Source: Macrocystis pyrifera (lineage: Eukaryota > Sar > Phaeophyceae > Laminariales > Laminariaceae). From it: a DNA stretch of 64,000 bases. The position numbers and the translations under genes were made by a program. The stretch's first letter is position 1, and each line of letters begins with the position of its first letter. Shown one piece after another: positions 42,370 through 52,196 of the stretch. The stretch spans positions 12,533,201 to 12,597,200 of the forward strand of contig JASSKH010000014.1 in assembly GCA_031763025.1 (NCBI GenBank), given 5' to 3'. The notes under the pieces were generated by a model. That model was not told where the DNA came from and did not search any database. It worked only from the letters and a program-made list of their open reading frames with translations.

Positions 42370-42652
42370 GCAGCGCCGAAGCAGCTAGAACGACGAGGGC
42401 GTCGTGCCGCTCCTCTATCCCTTTCTCGTGCTGCTGCTGCTTGGTGGTGTGTGCGGCAGCTCTAGTGTAAGAGCTTGCGTGCGAGAGTACGTGTGTGTAC
42501 AAGAAACCACCAGGGTATAACAGCACTAGCACCAGGCGTGCCCGCCGTAGAGCCGCCCTGGAGCTTTTCCGCTGCTGAGCTAGTGTGTTCGTTCTTGTGT
42601 GTTCGTTCGGTCCGCGCTGTGTGCTCTTCGTGATGATTTTCAAACAGTTATG
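42370..42652 (-). repeat. Dispersed repeat C, copy 2
   Basis: This is the inverted copy of 39530-39842. The pair lies about 2.5 kb apart in opposite orientation. Each contains a CAG-rich patch and gccgccctgg/ggcggctctac-type sequence. Confidence 0.6.
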
Positions 42653-42699
42653 TGGGTTTCAACTGGAAATAACATGCCTTTTTCTACTGGCAGGTTCCG

Positions 42700-43012
42700 G
42701 CTGAAGAGGAAAAAGGAAAAGGAAAGATAAAGCAAAATCTGTCGTGCTTCCCTCATGTGGAAGGCGTTTAAACCGAAAGACCTAAAGAAGCAGAACCACT
42801 TCACGCTACATACAGAGTGAGACCAAGACCCAACAGAAATAACAGCAAGCCGAGGAACTCATCACCCTTCAGGCAGCCGCAGCAGTTTGTGGTGCGAGTA
42901 GCTTAGCCAGGTTCTCCCTAATATGCGGTCTGGTACCTCGCTACTCTGTCTACCGTCTCCGTCCTGCGCTCGTCATCTTTGCCACACCCCCGAAGAGGAT
43001 GCGTCAGACTAG
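42700..43012 (-). mobile_element. LINE-A 3' UTR fragment
   Basis: It carries the gccgcagcagtttgtggtgcgag module and the gtctggtacctcgctac module of the LINE-A 3' UTR in minus orientation. Both the coding part and the terminal block are absent. Confidence 0.6.
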
Positions 43013-44010
43013 TGGATATTCGCGGGCGTATTAGTTCAGTTTGCACATTAACTTCATTTGACGTGTGCGCCTTCTTCTTCTTGTTCGTGTTATTTTCGTC
43101 TTAACGAGAAACCTTTTTCATGATAATCGAATCGGAAAAAAATCACCTGATTTGATTTGATTTGAATGGAACAGGATTTCGTGAAAAACATGGCCTTGGG
43201 CGTATCGAGGACTAGCGATTGTATTTTGCTTGAATAATCGAATAACGCACAACAACGTTTAACGAACACCCGAGGGTAAACACCGAGGCGAGCGACGGCC
43301 AGCGTCCTCCCCGAGGCGCCACAGTCAGCGGCCGATTGTTTCTGTGGGCACCGCCGAAGAGGCTATCGCTCTTGGGATGTCTTGGGTGGCAGGCCCAGCC
43401 CCGAAGCCTCGCGCAGGCAGCAGCGACGAGGATACAGCGATCGCAACTTTTATGCGAAGTCGTGACCTGGTCGGTGCCCGTATTGTTTGCGAGGCAAAGA
43501 GGGACGAAAAACTTGCTTTGCGTTGGCCTTGTCAATAGTTGGGGCGACGCGGATGGTCTACTCTGTACTAGGGACCGTCGGACCTCGCGCTGAGACTGTT
43601 CCGGTGGCCGTGTCTCTCGGGAATGGTGGATCTCCCCTGTGAACCAGTCGACGACACCGCACGAGTTTGCGTGGCTTGCGTCGGATGCGGGAACATGCCA
43701 CGTCGAATTAGAAAACTCCCCAAATTGAACATCACGAAGAGAAAATGAAGAATTCGTTTTTTTTTCGTTTTATCCGAAAAAAAAAGGTTTAAACACCTGC
43801 TTGGTGATTCACTTGTCGATCTATCAGATGCGAATAAAATCAAATGGAACGAATGGTGCAGTATTATAGAAAACAACGGCCTGGTGCATAGGAAGAGCCG
43901 TGCTTCCCAGCCGCTTCTTAATGTTTTTTCTGATCTGCCTTGGGCTTCACCGCCTTTGTGTGCCGACAGACTTCCTGATTTGAGAGTTAATGTTAGATCA
44001 CGAACAAGAA
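43012..44010 (+). repeat. Dispersed repeat E, copy 2, split by about 0.8 kb
   Basis: Its left part is 43012-43100 and its right part about 43910-44010. The interval between them is not present in copy 1 (37715-37945). It holds a 64-codon plus-strand frame (43344-43538, GTAEEAIALGMSWVAG...) of unknown nature. No terminal repeats were found at the edges of the interval. Confidence 0.4.
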
Positions 44011-44056
44011 CAACAGCAGAGGGTGTGTTCCTCACAATAAACCGTTCTTTCCACGC

Positions 44057-45592
44057 TTAGGGAGTTCGGGCCACAAAGGGGTCAACGAAACTTGCCCCCT
44101 GGTGTTTGGGGTTACGACCGCACGGTGGTCCACTTCAGCAAATAAGGCGGACAAATGGTACCGGGGGGTCCTCGAAGCTGCTCAACTGTTCATGGTGAAG
44201 TGACGCGAGGATGAGGCTGACCTGAGTAGGCAGCGCCGCGCATCTGCCGTGGGTGGTGTCCAGTGCAATAGGGGGGGAGGCAACAGGAGGAGTGGCAGGA
44301 AACCCGAGCAAGGGAAATCGAGGATGGGGGGGAACAGGAGGTATAGATGGGAAACTGCGGTGGGCGAAAGTAGAAAGGAGATGTCAGACAGGTTAGCATA
44401 GCACCAGGCCGACTAGGAAGTAGAACATGCCTATTCTACTCGTACCGCCAAATAGTGCAGCTGGTTCGAACGTGGTCTTCCTTTGTTTTGTCTTCTTTAT
44501 TCTTTCTTGCGCTGATCCTCTGTGCTTTTTCATCTCCTTTTTTCCTCTTCTTTTCTTCGATTGAAAAGCCTTATTGAAGGGAGTCGTGCGGCGTGGGTGA
44601 ATGACGAGCCTGGTTTGGTCGTTTCCTGCTGTCTGGCAGGGCATAGTTGACGAACGCAGCACGGAGGCGGCAGACAGGGTAGCAAGGTGCCAAGCGGACT
44701 GACAGGAAAAACCTGGCTATGCTACTCGTACCACAAACTGCTGCCGCTACCTGGAAGGTGCCTTGTGCTTTGGTTTTCCTGTTAATTTCCCTTGGTCCTA
44801 GGTTTTAGTTTGTTTACAAGTACTAGTAGTGGTGTTTTTTTTTACTTTGATTTTCCAGCTATAAATAGTGTTTTCAAGTGTCTACCACATCCAATGAGGG
44901 GGGGGGGTGCGGCAGATTGTTTCTTCTATTTCCTTCTTTTTTTCTCTTTCGATGTGTATTCTTCAGTTTCAACTTCTTTTTTTCTTGCGTTTCTTTATTC
45001 CATAGAATGTGTATGTCGTGCCTGTCTTTTTTTGTTTTTGATTTTGTTTTTGTTTTTTTATCCATCACTTTTACTTCCCAGCCCACTCGTAGGAGGTGTT
45101 ACCCTCGACGATCTTCTGGACAAGCCGTGGTCACAGGTGTCGTCCCTTCTCCCCCCCGGTACGTGCCTTTATTTTTTGTCGCGCATAGGGTTCAGCATTC
45201 CCACTGCTCGTCGATTTTTATCGGATGTAGCCAACTCACGCTTTCGCGCTTTCCGCTTATCAATTTCTTATGCAAGAAAAAGTCCCTATGAGCATGCACT
45301 CGGTGGGACTTGAACCCACGAAATTGATCTTGACAGGCACGCGGACCACCTACCAAGCCACCGGGGACGCCGGCGTATGCAGTATGATGAGCATGGCCTT
45401 GTATTGTCCACTGCTGTGCTCACTGCGTACCAGGTACGTGGCAAGGTAACATCTCGGCGGCGTAGTTCTGTGGCCACAGAACTTGTTTCTCATCTATTAG
45501 GATTGAATGATTTATCGTCAAGTACACTGGTTGTGCTGGATGTCGACGGGTAGAAATAATAATTTAATGTGAAGAACACGCACCCGTTGACA
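44057..45592 (+). mobile_element. LINE-A 3' end interrupted by a SINE
   Basis: It starts within the last coding part (cttagggagttcggg), passes through the G-rich region (44.26-44.33 kb) and both 3' UTR modules (44.40 and 44.69 kb). It is interrupted at 45061-45368 by SINE copy 5 and ends with the conserved terminal block (ggatgtcgacgggtagaaat to gtgaagaacac, 45540-45580). A 40-bp LINE-A terminus in the opposite orientation (44017-44057) precedes it. Confidence 0.75.
45061..45368 (-). mobile_element. tRNA-derived SINE, copy 5, inserted in a LINE-A tail
   Basis: This is a full-length minus-strand copy. Its tail joins a T-rich stretch on the left and its head ends at 45368. LINE-A sequence is found on both sides (gtatgtcgtgcctgtc left, tatgcagtatgatga right), so the SINE is younger than this LINE-A copy. 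Confidence 0.85.
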
Positions 45593-45847
45593 TCCAGCAC
45601 GTTCCTGCCGATTCTTCAATCCTCATGGAGATTTTTCAAGTTTAATGGTTGCACAACTACGCTACAGGGCTACCACATGGCGAATAGTTTTTCTGTATTA
45701 CAGTAGAAGCATAGTTAACAACGCCTTGCCATGTCTTCATACTGGATACGCCACGACATGCACATTCTAGAAATTAGATATAGAAAACAAACACAAAGAA
45801 AAAAAAACAGACAACATGGAGGACCCGTGCAAGGCTTGTGGCGCTAT

Positions 45848-45918
45848 GTTAAGATCTTCGTCCGTTGGGCTAAAGGTAAAAGGATAACCAATCGCCTACC
45901 CAATCTGAGACTCATAAC
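45848..45918 (-). repeat. tRNA-related direct repeat, left copy
   Basis: About 71 bp repeats with about 90% identity at 46119-46189 (gttaagatctt, gtccgttgggctaaagg, ccaatcgcctacccaatct). On the minus strand it contains an A-box-like tagcccaacgg. Confidence 0.6.
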
Positions 45919-46051
45919 ACTCTCCCCCCCTGGAACGGACCGGATATACGGGTCGACGCGTGACACCAACACGCGGTTCCAATTTCTGGGGATCCAGAAG
46001 TATTTTTTTCAGATTCTTGACATGAGGAAATTCTCTTTTCGTTTAAAAAAC

Positions 46052-46192
46052 ATTTCATGGTGGGCGTGAGATTCGAACTCACGACCAACGACCCATATCC
46101 TGCCGTCGTCGCCATTTGTTAAGATCTTAGTCCGTTGGGCTAAAGGTAAAAGGTTAACCAATCGCCTACCCAATCTAAGCCTCATAACAGCT
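46052..46192 (-). repeat. tRNA-like relic or SINE head
   Basis: On the minus strand there is an A-box-like tagcccaacgg near 46140 and a perfect T-arm (gtgag, ttcgaat, ctcac) followed by gcccacc at 46057-46085. No 5' acceptor strand pairs with gcccacc and the spacing between the boxes is too long for an intronless tRNA. I take it as a tRNA-derived element or pseudogene. Confidence 0.5.
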
Positions 46193-46199
46193 ACAGGGG

Positions 46200-48350
46200 A
46201 AAAAATCCATTCAGTCGGCTTCGCTCTTTCCTTAGCTACACACTTTTTTCTTACTGTCGAAGAAATCGTGCGTTTATGACGCCTAGTACTTCCTTGAGCT
46301 ATGCCCTGGTTTCCTAGCTTTGCTCTTGCTGTGGTGGTCTGCTGAGCAACCTGGGGTTCTATATCTAGTACTCCTAGGTCTGCTCTAGCTTGTCTCGAAG
46401 TATCTGCTTTCTCATGGTTGCTCATCGCCAGAGGTTCGGCAGTCGTCGTACGACTCCGTTTTTCCCTCGTACCAAATCGGGCTACTTGCATAGCTACGGC
46501 TGCAGATCCGTCCACATTGTCTGTTGACAGTTTACGATTCCCGCTACAAAACCCTTTGGTCGACAACCACGGGCCCGGAATGGCCCCCATCATCCGTCAG
46601 ACTTTACCACCTTCATCCCGCTCTTCTTGTCCGACTCCTCGTATCGGTAGTCGGGGCGTGAATGCGAGGAGGGGTGGTTACATCATATGTAGTTGCAGGG
46701 GTTGTCGACCGATCAGCGGCCTGGGGGTTTGGTCGCGGTAGAAGGCGCCATGCGTTTGGAGCCATTTTTTTCGCCCCCGCGGCTGAGCGAGCGGTCGCGA
46801 CGTGCCGAGGTTTTCGACCCCGTCCCGACCAGTCGTCCTGTCATCGCGGCTGTTGCCAGTGCGGCCCCGCGATCATTGCAGACCTGACAGTTGTTTCTTC
46901 AGTGCCTCAATTTCGAACACAGTGTCCACCAGGGTGGCCTGCAACTGGGAGGGTTGGTTCCGGCCGCCGTGTATAGCAGAGGTAGTGGACTGGTGTTCAG
47001 TCGTGTTGCCGTGTATTGCGTTTCTTTCGTGCTTTTTCGCGCGTGTTCGAGATGCTTGAAACGATGGTGCCGCGTCTTCACGTATCATTTCGATGCTAAG
47101 GTGGGGGGGCAGACCGTTCTCATACGATGCAATCATGGGTTTGTGCCATGCGTGCTCATCTGCTGTCGTGTTCGTCGGGGCGGTCCGTTGAGCTTAAGCG
47201 AGCATGCGCACGTACGCTTGTGTTACACGCAGGCTGAATGTGTCAACCGACTCGCCTTCTACCCATTGTAGCGACACAATTGTACGCGCTAATTGTGGGT
47301 TCCGGTTTGCCGGCGAAAAGAGGTTGGTGAATGCCGTCACACATTCGTTCCAAGTAGTAGGAGATCAAATTTTTGTGTCCGCGTTTTGTGACCTGAGGGT
47401 TGCAAGCTGTCCCTCTGTTCTCCGCTCTAGTGTCTCTGAAAGCAGGTGCTGTAGGCTACTTGCTGCAGTTTTCTTTACCAAGAGAGGCAGGTGTCTGATT
47501 GCACGTCAATCGATCACCTCTTCTGGTGATCCATCTGGGGAGTGCAAGTGTACTCGGGATCGGAACTATTGCATAATTTCTGGTATGTCTTCGCTGGGAT
47601 CACCAGTGAGTTGGAGAGAGGCTGGCACATCAGATGCTTTCATCGAAAAATTCGATTCAGTCAGTCGTGGCGCAAACGAGTCACTCGTAAAACCCGGGTT
47701 AGTAACGGTGCCTGTGCTACTCGTAATAGCCGGGGTCACAGACAGTTGAGCTACTCGTAATAGCAGGGGTCAGAGTTGCGCTATTCGTATTAGCAGGGGT
47801 CACGGCAATTGAGCTACTCGTAGTAGTCTGGGTCGCAGCAATGAGGCTAATCGTAGTAGTTGGGTTGCTTGCGGGCGGAGCGGGGAATGTATTGTTAGCG
47901 GTGCTGGGGTTAGTCTCGAGTGATTCTGGGGGGGACAGCGGTGCCAAAGTCATGTCTGAGAGCAACGCACGCGGTTTCACCTGTGGGTAATCCCCTGGAG
48001 TTCCAGGTCGATAACCCATTTTTGAGGTGACGTTCCGGCTATGGCATACTCCTGGAGTTGCTCCCACACCCATGCTCCTTCCATTCCCGTCGAGCTGGTG
48101 CTCGTTGTCTTTCGCACAGTGGTCTGGGGTGTCTTGCTGACTTCCCCCTCCTCTTTGTCCTCGTTTCCGGGGTCGCCGTCCTCGCCGTTTCCGACGTCGA
48201 TTCGCCGTCGGGGTGCTGGGCGAGGCGAAGCCGGATGGTGCCCCTGGTCGGACGCTACAGTTTTACGGCCCGCCGAAGCTACCTCACGTTTTCTTTCGTG
48301 ATAAGTGGCAAGTACGTGGCCTCCACAAGCCTCCCTCGCGTCTCGCAAGG
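46200..48350 (-). pseudogene. LTR-retrotransposon Gag-like relic
   Basis: The minus strand over about 46.87-47.48 kb reads as Gag-like sequence of the kind seen in Ty3-type elements (an aromatic-rich capsid-like helical region followed by a short coiled coil). An upstream Pro/Ser/Thr-rich, acidic region reaches 48.35 kb. No LTRs or polymerase were found next to it. It is an old, broken fragment with many breaks; the family assignment is tentative. Confidence 0.4.
47715..47868 (-). repeat. Minisatellite of 30-33 bp, about five units
   Basis: Units starting with gctactcgtaatagc or variants recur at about 47717, 47752, 47782, 47813 and 47848, each with ggggtcac or similar. It encodes Thr/Ser-rich repeats on the minus strand in the Gag-like relic. 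Confidence 0.65.
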
Positions 48351-48599
48351 AGAGAACTTATAGAAATTGTGAGAGTGCGGGTCCTTCTCTGAAAGACCCT
48401 TTTATCCCTGGCGCGTTCGGACTTCAAGGCCCGAACGTCAACCACTATGAAGGTCCATCAGTGATGGCGGATCTCATAGACCCGATGTTGGTTCACGCAT
48501 CTTCGTGGTTGGCATATGCGATCGGAGATTGACGGTATCTACGTACCCTGTACTCCACAACAAATCACAGAAAAAAACGAATTGGAAAGTAAGGGTTCC

Positions 48600-48915
48600 T
48601 ACTACGTTACCATTGTTTTTTCTTGTTTCTTTTTCTCTTTCGAATTGTCTTCTATGTTTTTGTTTATTTTTTCTTTGTTTCGTTTCGTTTCTCTAGGTCA
48701 TGGAATGCGTATGTCGTGCCTGTCGTACGTAGTATGATGACATGACATTGCATTGCATACGTGGCAACGTAGTATCTCTGTGGCGTAGCTTTGTGACCAC
48801 AGGACTTGTATCTCTCTAGGATTGAAGAATCGGCACGGACAGTGGTTGTGCTGGATGTCGACGGGTAGAAAGAACGGTTTAATGTGAAGAAAACATCAAC
48901 AACAACAACAACAAC
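48600..48915 (+). mobile_element. LINE-A 3' terminus with (AAC)n tail
   Basis: This strongly 5'-truncated copy includes the T-rich block, ggtcatggaatgcgtatgtc, gtgaccacaggacttg, and ggttgtgctggatgtcgacg. It ends gtttaatgtgaagaaaacat followed by an (AAC)n run at about 48897-48914. The microsatellite tail shows the true 3' end of LINE-A. Confidence 0.75.
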
Positions 48916-49137
48916 TGCCGGTGGGTCGTGATACCTTGTCTCTCTGTGGACACAGAGTGTTCTGTCTGTGGAACTACGACGGCTGAGTGATGACGTAACA
49001 AAGGACTCTGACGGGGGTCTGATGACAGGACAGGAGAAGGAGAACTCCTAGAGGAGTGAAGAGGAGGGCGAGGAGGAAGCGTCACTCCTCCTGCCCTCCG
49101 GTCCCGGGACAACGGGACGACGGGAAAAAAAGGACGA

Positions 49138-49166
49138 CCCGGCGGGGTTTCTAGAACCCCGCCGGG
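49138..49166. repeat. 29-bp near-perfect palindrome
   Basis: The arms cccggcggggtt and aaccccgccggg (12 bp each) flank a 5-base centre, tctag. It is GC-rich and would form a strong hairpin in RNA or single-stranded DNA. It lies in a GC-rich stretch that is open on the minus strand (48879-49418) without a recognisable domain. Confidence 0.6.
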
Positions 49167-49429
49167 ACGTTTCATCAGGCAGCGGGGCCACCCCAATGGA
49201 TCCGCTGAACAGATGTGGACCGGTGGCTTCCCCGGCGATGTATGGTTCATGACGGTCTCCTGACATAACCGAGCGAACGCGTCCAGAAATGGAATCTGGA
49301 AGGAGCTGGGTTTCGACTGTATGCGTGGGCGTGTTGTTACCGGGGACATGGTATCCACATAAAATATTAAATTAAAGTATGTCGTCCCTCCCTCGCTCAC
49401 GAAATGTGGCAGAGACAAGAAAAAGAAAC

Positions 49430-50252
49430 AGCACCACTACATACTACATACAGCAGAGTATGACTAAGAACCAAGGAAGACAGCAAGCAAGCCGACGAAC
49501 AAAACAGGCTACTGGCAGCCGCAGCAGTTTGTGGTACAAGTAGCATAGCTACTGTAGGTTCTCCCTACTATTAATAGGCGGTCTGGTACCTTGCTAACTT
49601 GTCTACCGTCTCCGTCCTGCATTCGTCAACAGTGTCCCACCCCCGGAGAGTATGCCTCAGACCATACACGAAACAAGCGAAGCAGGATCGCCATCCACCC
49701 ACGCCACGACACGACTCCTTCCATAAGGACAAGAAGCATAAAATATGAAGAAAGATAATGAAAATCACGGAGGACCAACCGCATAAAACATGAAGACAAA
49801 CAGAAGACAACGGTCGAACTAGCTGCACCGGTTGGTGGCACGAGTAGCATAGACATGTTCAACTTGCTTTTGCGGGCGACCATAGGGAATGGGACTAAAT
49901 TTGGTTAGTAAAAGTAGGTAAATATATAGTTTTTTTGTGTGCGGTAGGTGCTTTTTACTATGGTCCTCCGTGAAATAGTCGATCTGGTGCCTTGCTACCC
50001 TGCCTGCCATCTCTTTCGCAATTTCGTCCACCGCGGTTTCCCTTCTACCCCAATTGTTGCCCCCCCTCCCATCATTCTCTTGGTTGGGTTTTCGTCCACT
50101 CCTCGTGATGACCCCACTTCCCCCATTCCCTTGGGCACTACCTACGTCGGATTCCCGGCGGGGACTACTCTGATGTGCCTCATCCTCGTGCCACTTCACC
50201 ATAAACCGTTCCGCTGCTTCAAGGACCTCCCGGTACCACTTCTCGGCCTTTT
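49430..50252 (-). mobile_element. LINE-A 3' end interrupted by a MITE
   Basis: It contains the gcagccgcagcagtttgtgg module, the G-rich region (50.04-50.13 kb, as C-runs on plus), and the last coding residues at 50.19-50.24 kb. A MITE at 49868-49980 splits one 3' UTR module. The terminal block is missing. Confidence 0.7.
49868..49980. mobile_element. MITE inserted in a LINE-A tail
   Basis: This relative of the 55552-55670 element is inverted. Its ends pair imperfectly (gcgggcgaccatag at the left, ctatggtcctccgtg at the right). It has the same aaatttggttagtaaaagtag and gtaaatatatag core. Removing it restores LINE-A sequence across the junction. Confidence 0.55.
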
Positions 50253-52196
50253 AATTCGTTTTTTTCCCCGTTTTCATATATTTCCAGAGGCATTGGCCTG
50301 TGAGGTAATATTCCATTAATTGTTGGAGCCTTCGCATGGTCAGCAGTTGATGCGACAACAACCAAATCCATCAATATTTTCTTTTGCAATGGGGCTAGAA
50401 ATGGTTTGCTCCAGGATTGAAACAGTTTCTGTGTTACAGCAGCGGTTCTGTGCAAGAGGGCATTGCTAAGGTTGGCGTCCATTAGCTCGATAGACACTGG
50501 ATTGAAGCCTAACGCGCGGGGTTATCATTCTGTTTCTCGTCCTGTGTTTGTTGCAGCTCAGCTTCATTCATAGCTCGGCCAGTGGGGGTTACTTTTCCTT
50601 GTCGTTTATCCAATCTTACTTGCCTCTGCGGCTGGAAAAATAGACGTGTGTCGTGCGTCCTTCCCCGCGGCCATCTTTCACTCCCTCATAGCAAAACCGT
50701 ATGCCCAAGGCCGGCACCCAAGCGTCTATTGGTTCCCAGGATACCGGTGACGTCGATCTCGAGACGTTTCATTGGACCGAACTGAAAACAAACATCACCG
50801 TTTTAACCCGCTGTGTTTAGAACTCCGACTGAGACGTGTTTCATCACAACATCATGTGTTCTTTTCGAGATCGTTTCTCCGCTTCTCAACCGAGGCCTTC
50901 AAATCGGCTTGTTTGATGCTGCATGCTGCAGTGATCGAAAAGGGTCGAAATTGGGGTGTACAAAACGAGACAAAAACCAACCCTCAACTGAACGTTTGCA
51001 CATCACTTGTGAACAGCTACTACAGCTCCTCATGTCAAACTACAGCTCACCGGATGGAAGGATGTGTCTGGTGAGGTGTGTGAGGGCGTCGGGTGCGCTA
51101 GACTGAAGTCGAATGTCGTACCCAGCTATTAATAGAAACGACTCACGAGGTGTTTTTGTGATATCGAAGTTGCGAGCGAGTACGAAGAAAAGCTCGAAAA
51201 AATGCCAAAATGTTTCATTTCACTCGCGGGAGCAAATAACAATGCTACATCACCGATAAATAGTTGGCCTCCACAAAAAATCACTCTTTCTCCACCCAAA
51301 TGATGTACAATGTTTTCGAGCCATCGTCGAAGATGTGCTGCGGGATGCAAAACTACGGTCCAATGATAGATACTAATCATATTATAACAATATAATAGTA
51401 ATTGTTTGGGCCCATAAAAGGGTTAAAAAAGGCTAAAGAAGGTCAGAATGCTTTAAAAAGTTGTATTCGCCTCAGTGTTCCTAAACCTTCGAAATACGGA
51501 TCTCGGTTACTACATGTCTCTTATTCTACTTCCAGGTCGTATCTGGTATGTACAGTTAGCCCAAACGCCTACTCGTACGCACGCGCGGCACTTCACGCAT
51601 TAGCGAGGGTTTCACTTTCTACTGAAAATGAATATGCTGTACGTACGTATGTATCTGGTCGTACTCCTATCTCGTGGTTCGAAATTACAGGAACACGATG
51701 AGTGAGTGTACCACTGCTGTGTAATGAGTCAGATCACAGCGCGGGACTATATCTAACGAAATTCTTGATCGGGGGCTTAAGACAACAACAACTACGCACA
51801 GAGGTGAACGGAACTGCCCCCCGTTGCACGTTTTTTTGGTTTTATTTTAATTTTTTTAATTTTAATTTTGTTTTATCTCCCCATGTATTATCTTCGCCCT
51901 TGTGTTTTCGCTGCCGCCTAGTCGAAACTCAGACCCGGAGTCACACACCATGCTCTCCCTCCCCCTTCCCACTACGGTTCGTGCCTTCTTTTGTTTCGCG
52001 ACAGAGGACAAATCAACCATTTATTCCCTCTTCGACTCGTGTCGAACCTCTCCTACGCGCTCTCAACGGTTATTCCCTGTTCATTTCGAAAATGAAGAAA
52101 CGCTCACAAGGGTAGGTTTCGAAGTCATGGAATGCCGAATCAGCTGAAGCATTCGAGCGTACGAACCACTGAGTCGCCGGGACTAGGACGTAAACC
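50253..52196. other. No gene seen
   Basis: This is unclassified sequence. Open frames on both strands are short and give no recognisable domain. T-rich repeats lie at 51840-51880. Confidence 0.4.

Noticed and set aside
46052-46192. Functional tRNA gene
   Set aside because: The T-arm is perfect but the acceptor 3' strand gcccacc has no 5' partner and the box spacing is wrong.
46873-47271. Plus-strand open frames over the Gag-like relic
   Set aside because: The minus strand gives Gag-like sequence; the plus frames are shadows without domain features.
48879-49418. 179-codon minus-strand gene
   Set aside because: It starts in unclassified sequence, crosses a 29-bp palindrome and ends in the LINE-A (AAC)n tail; no domain is seen.
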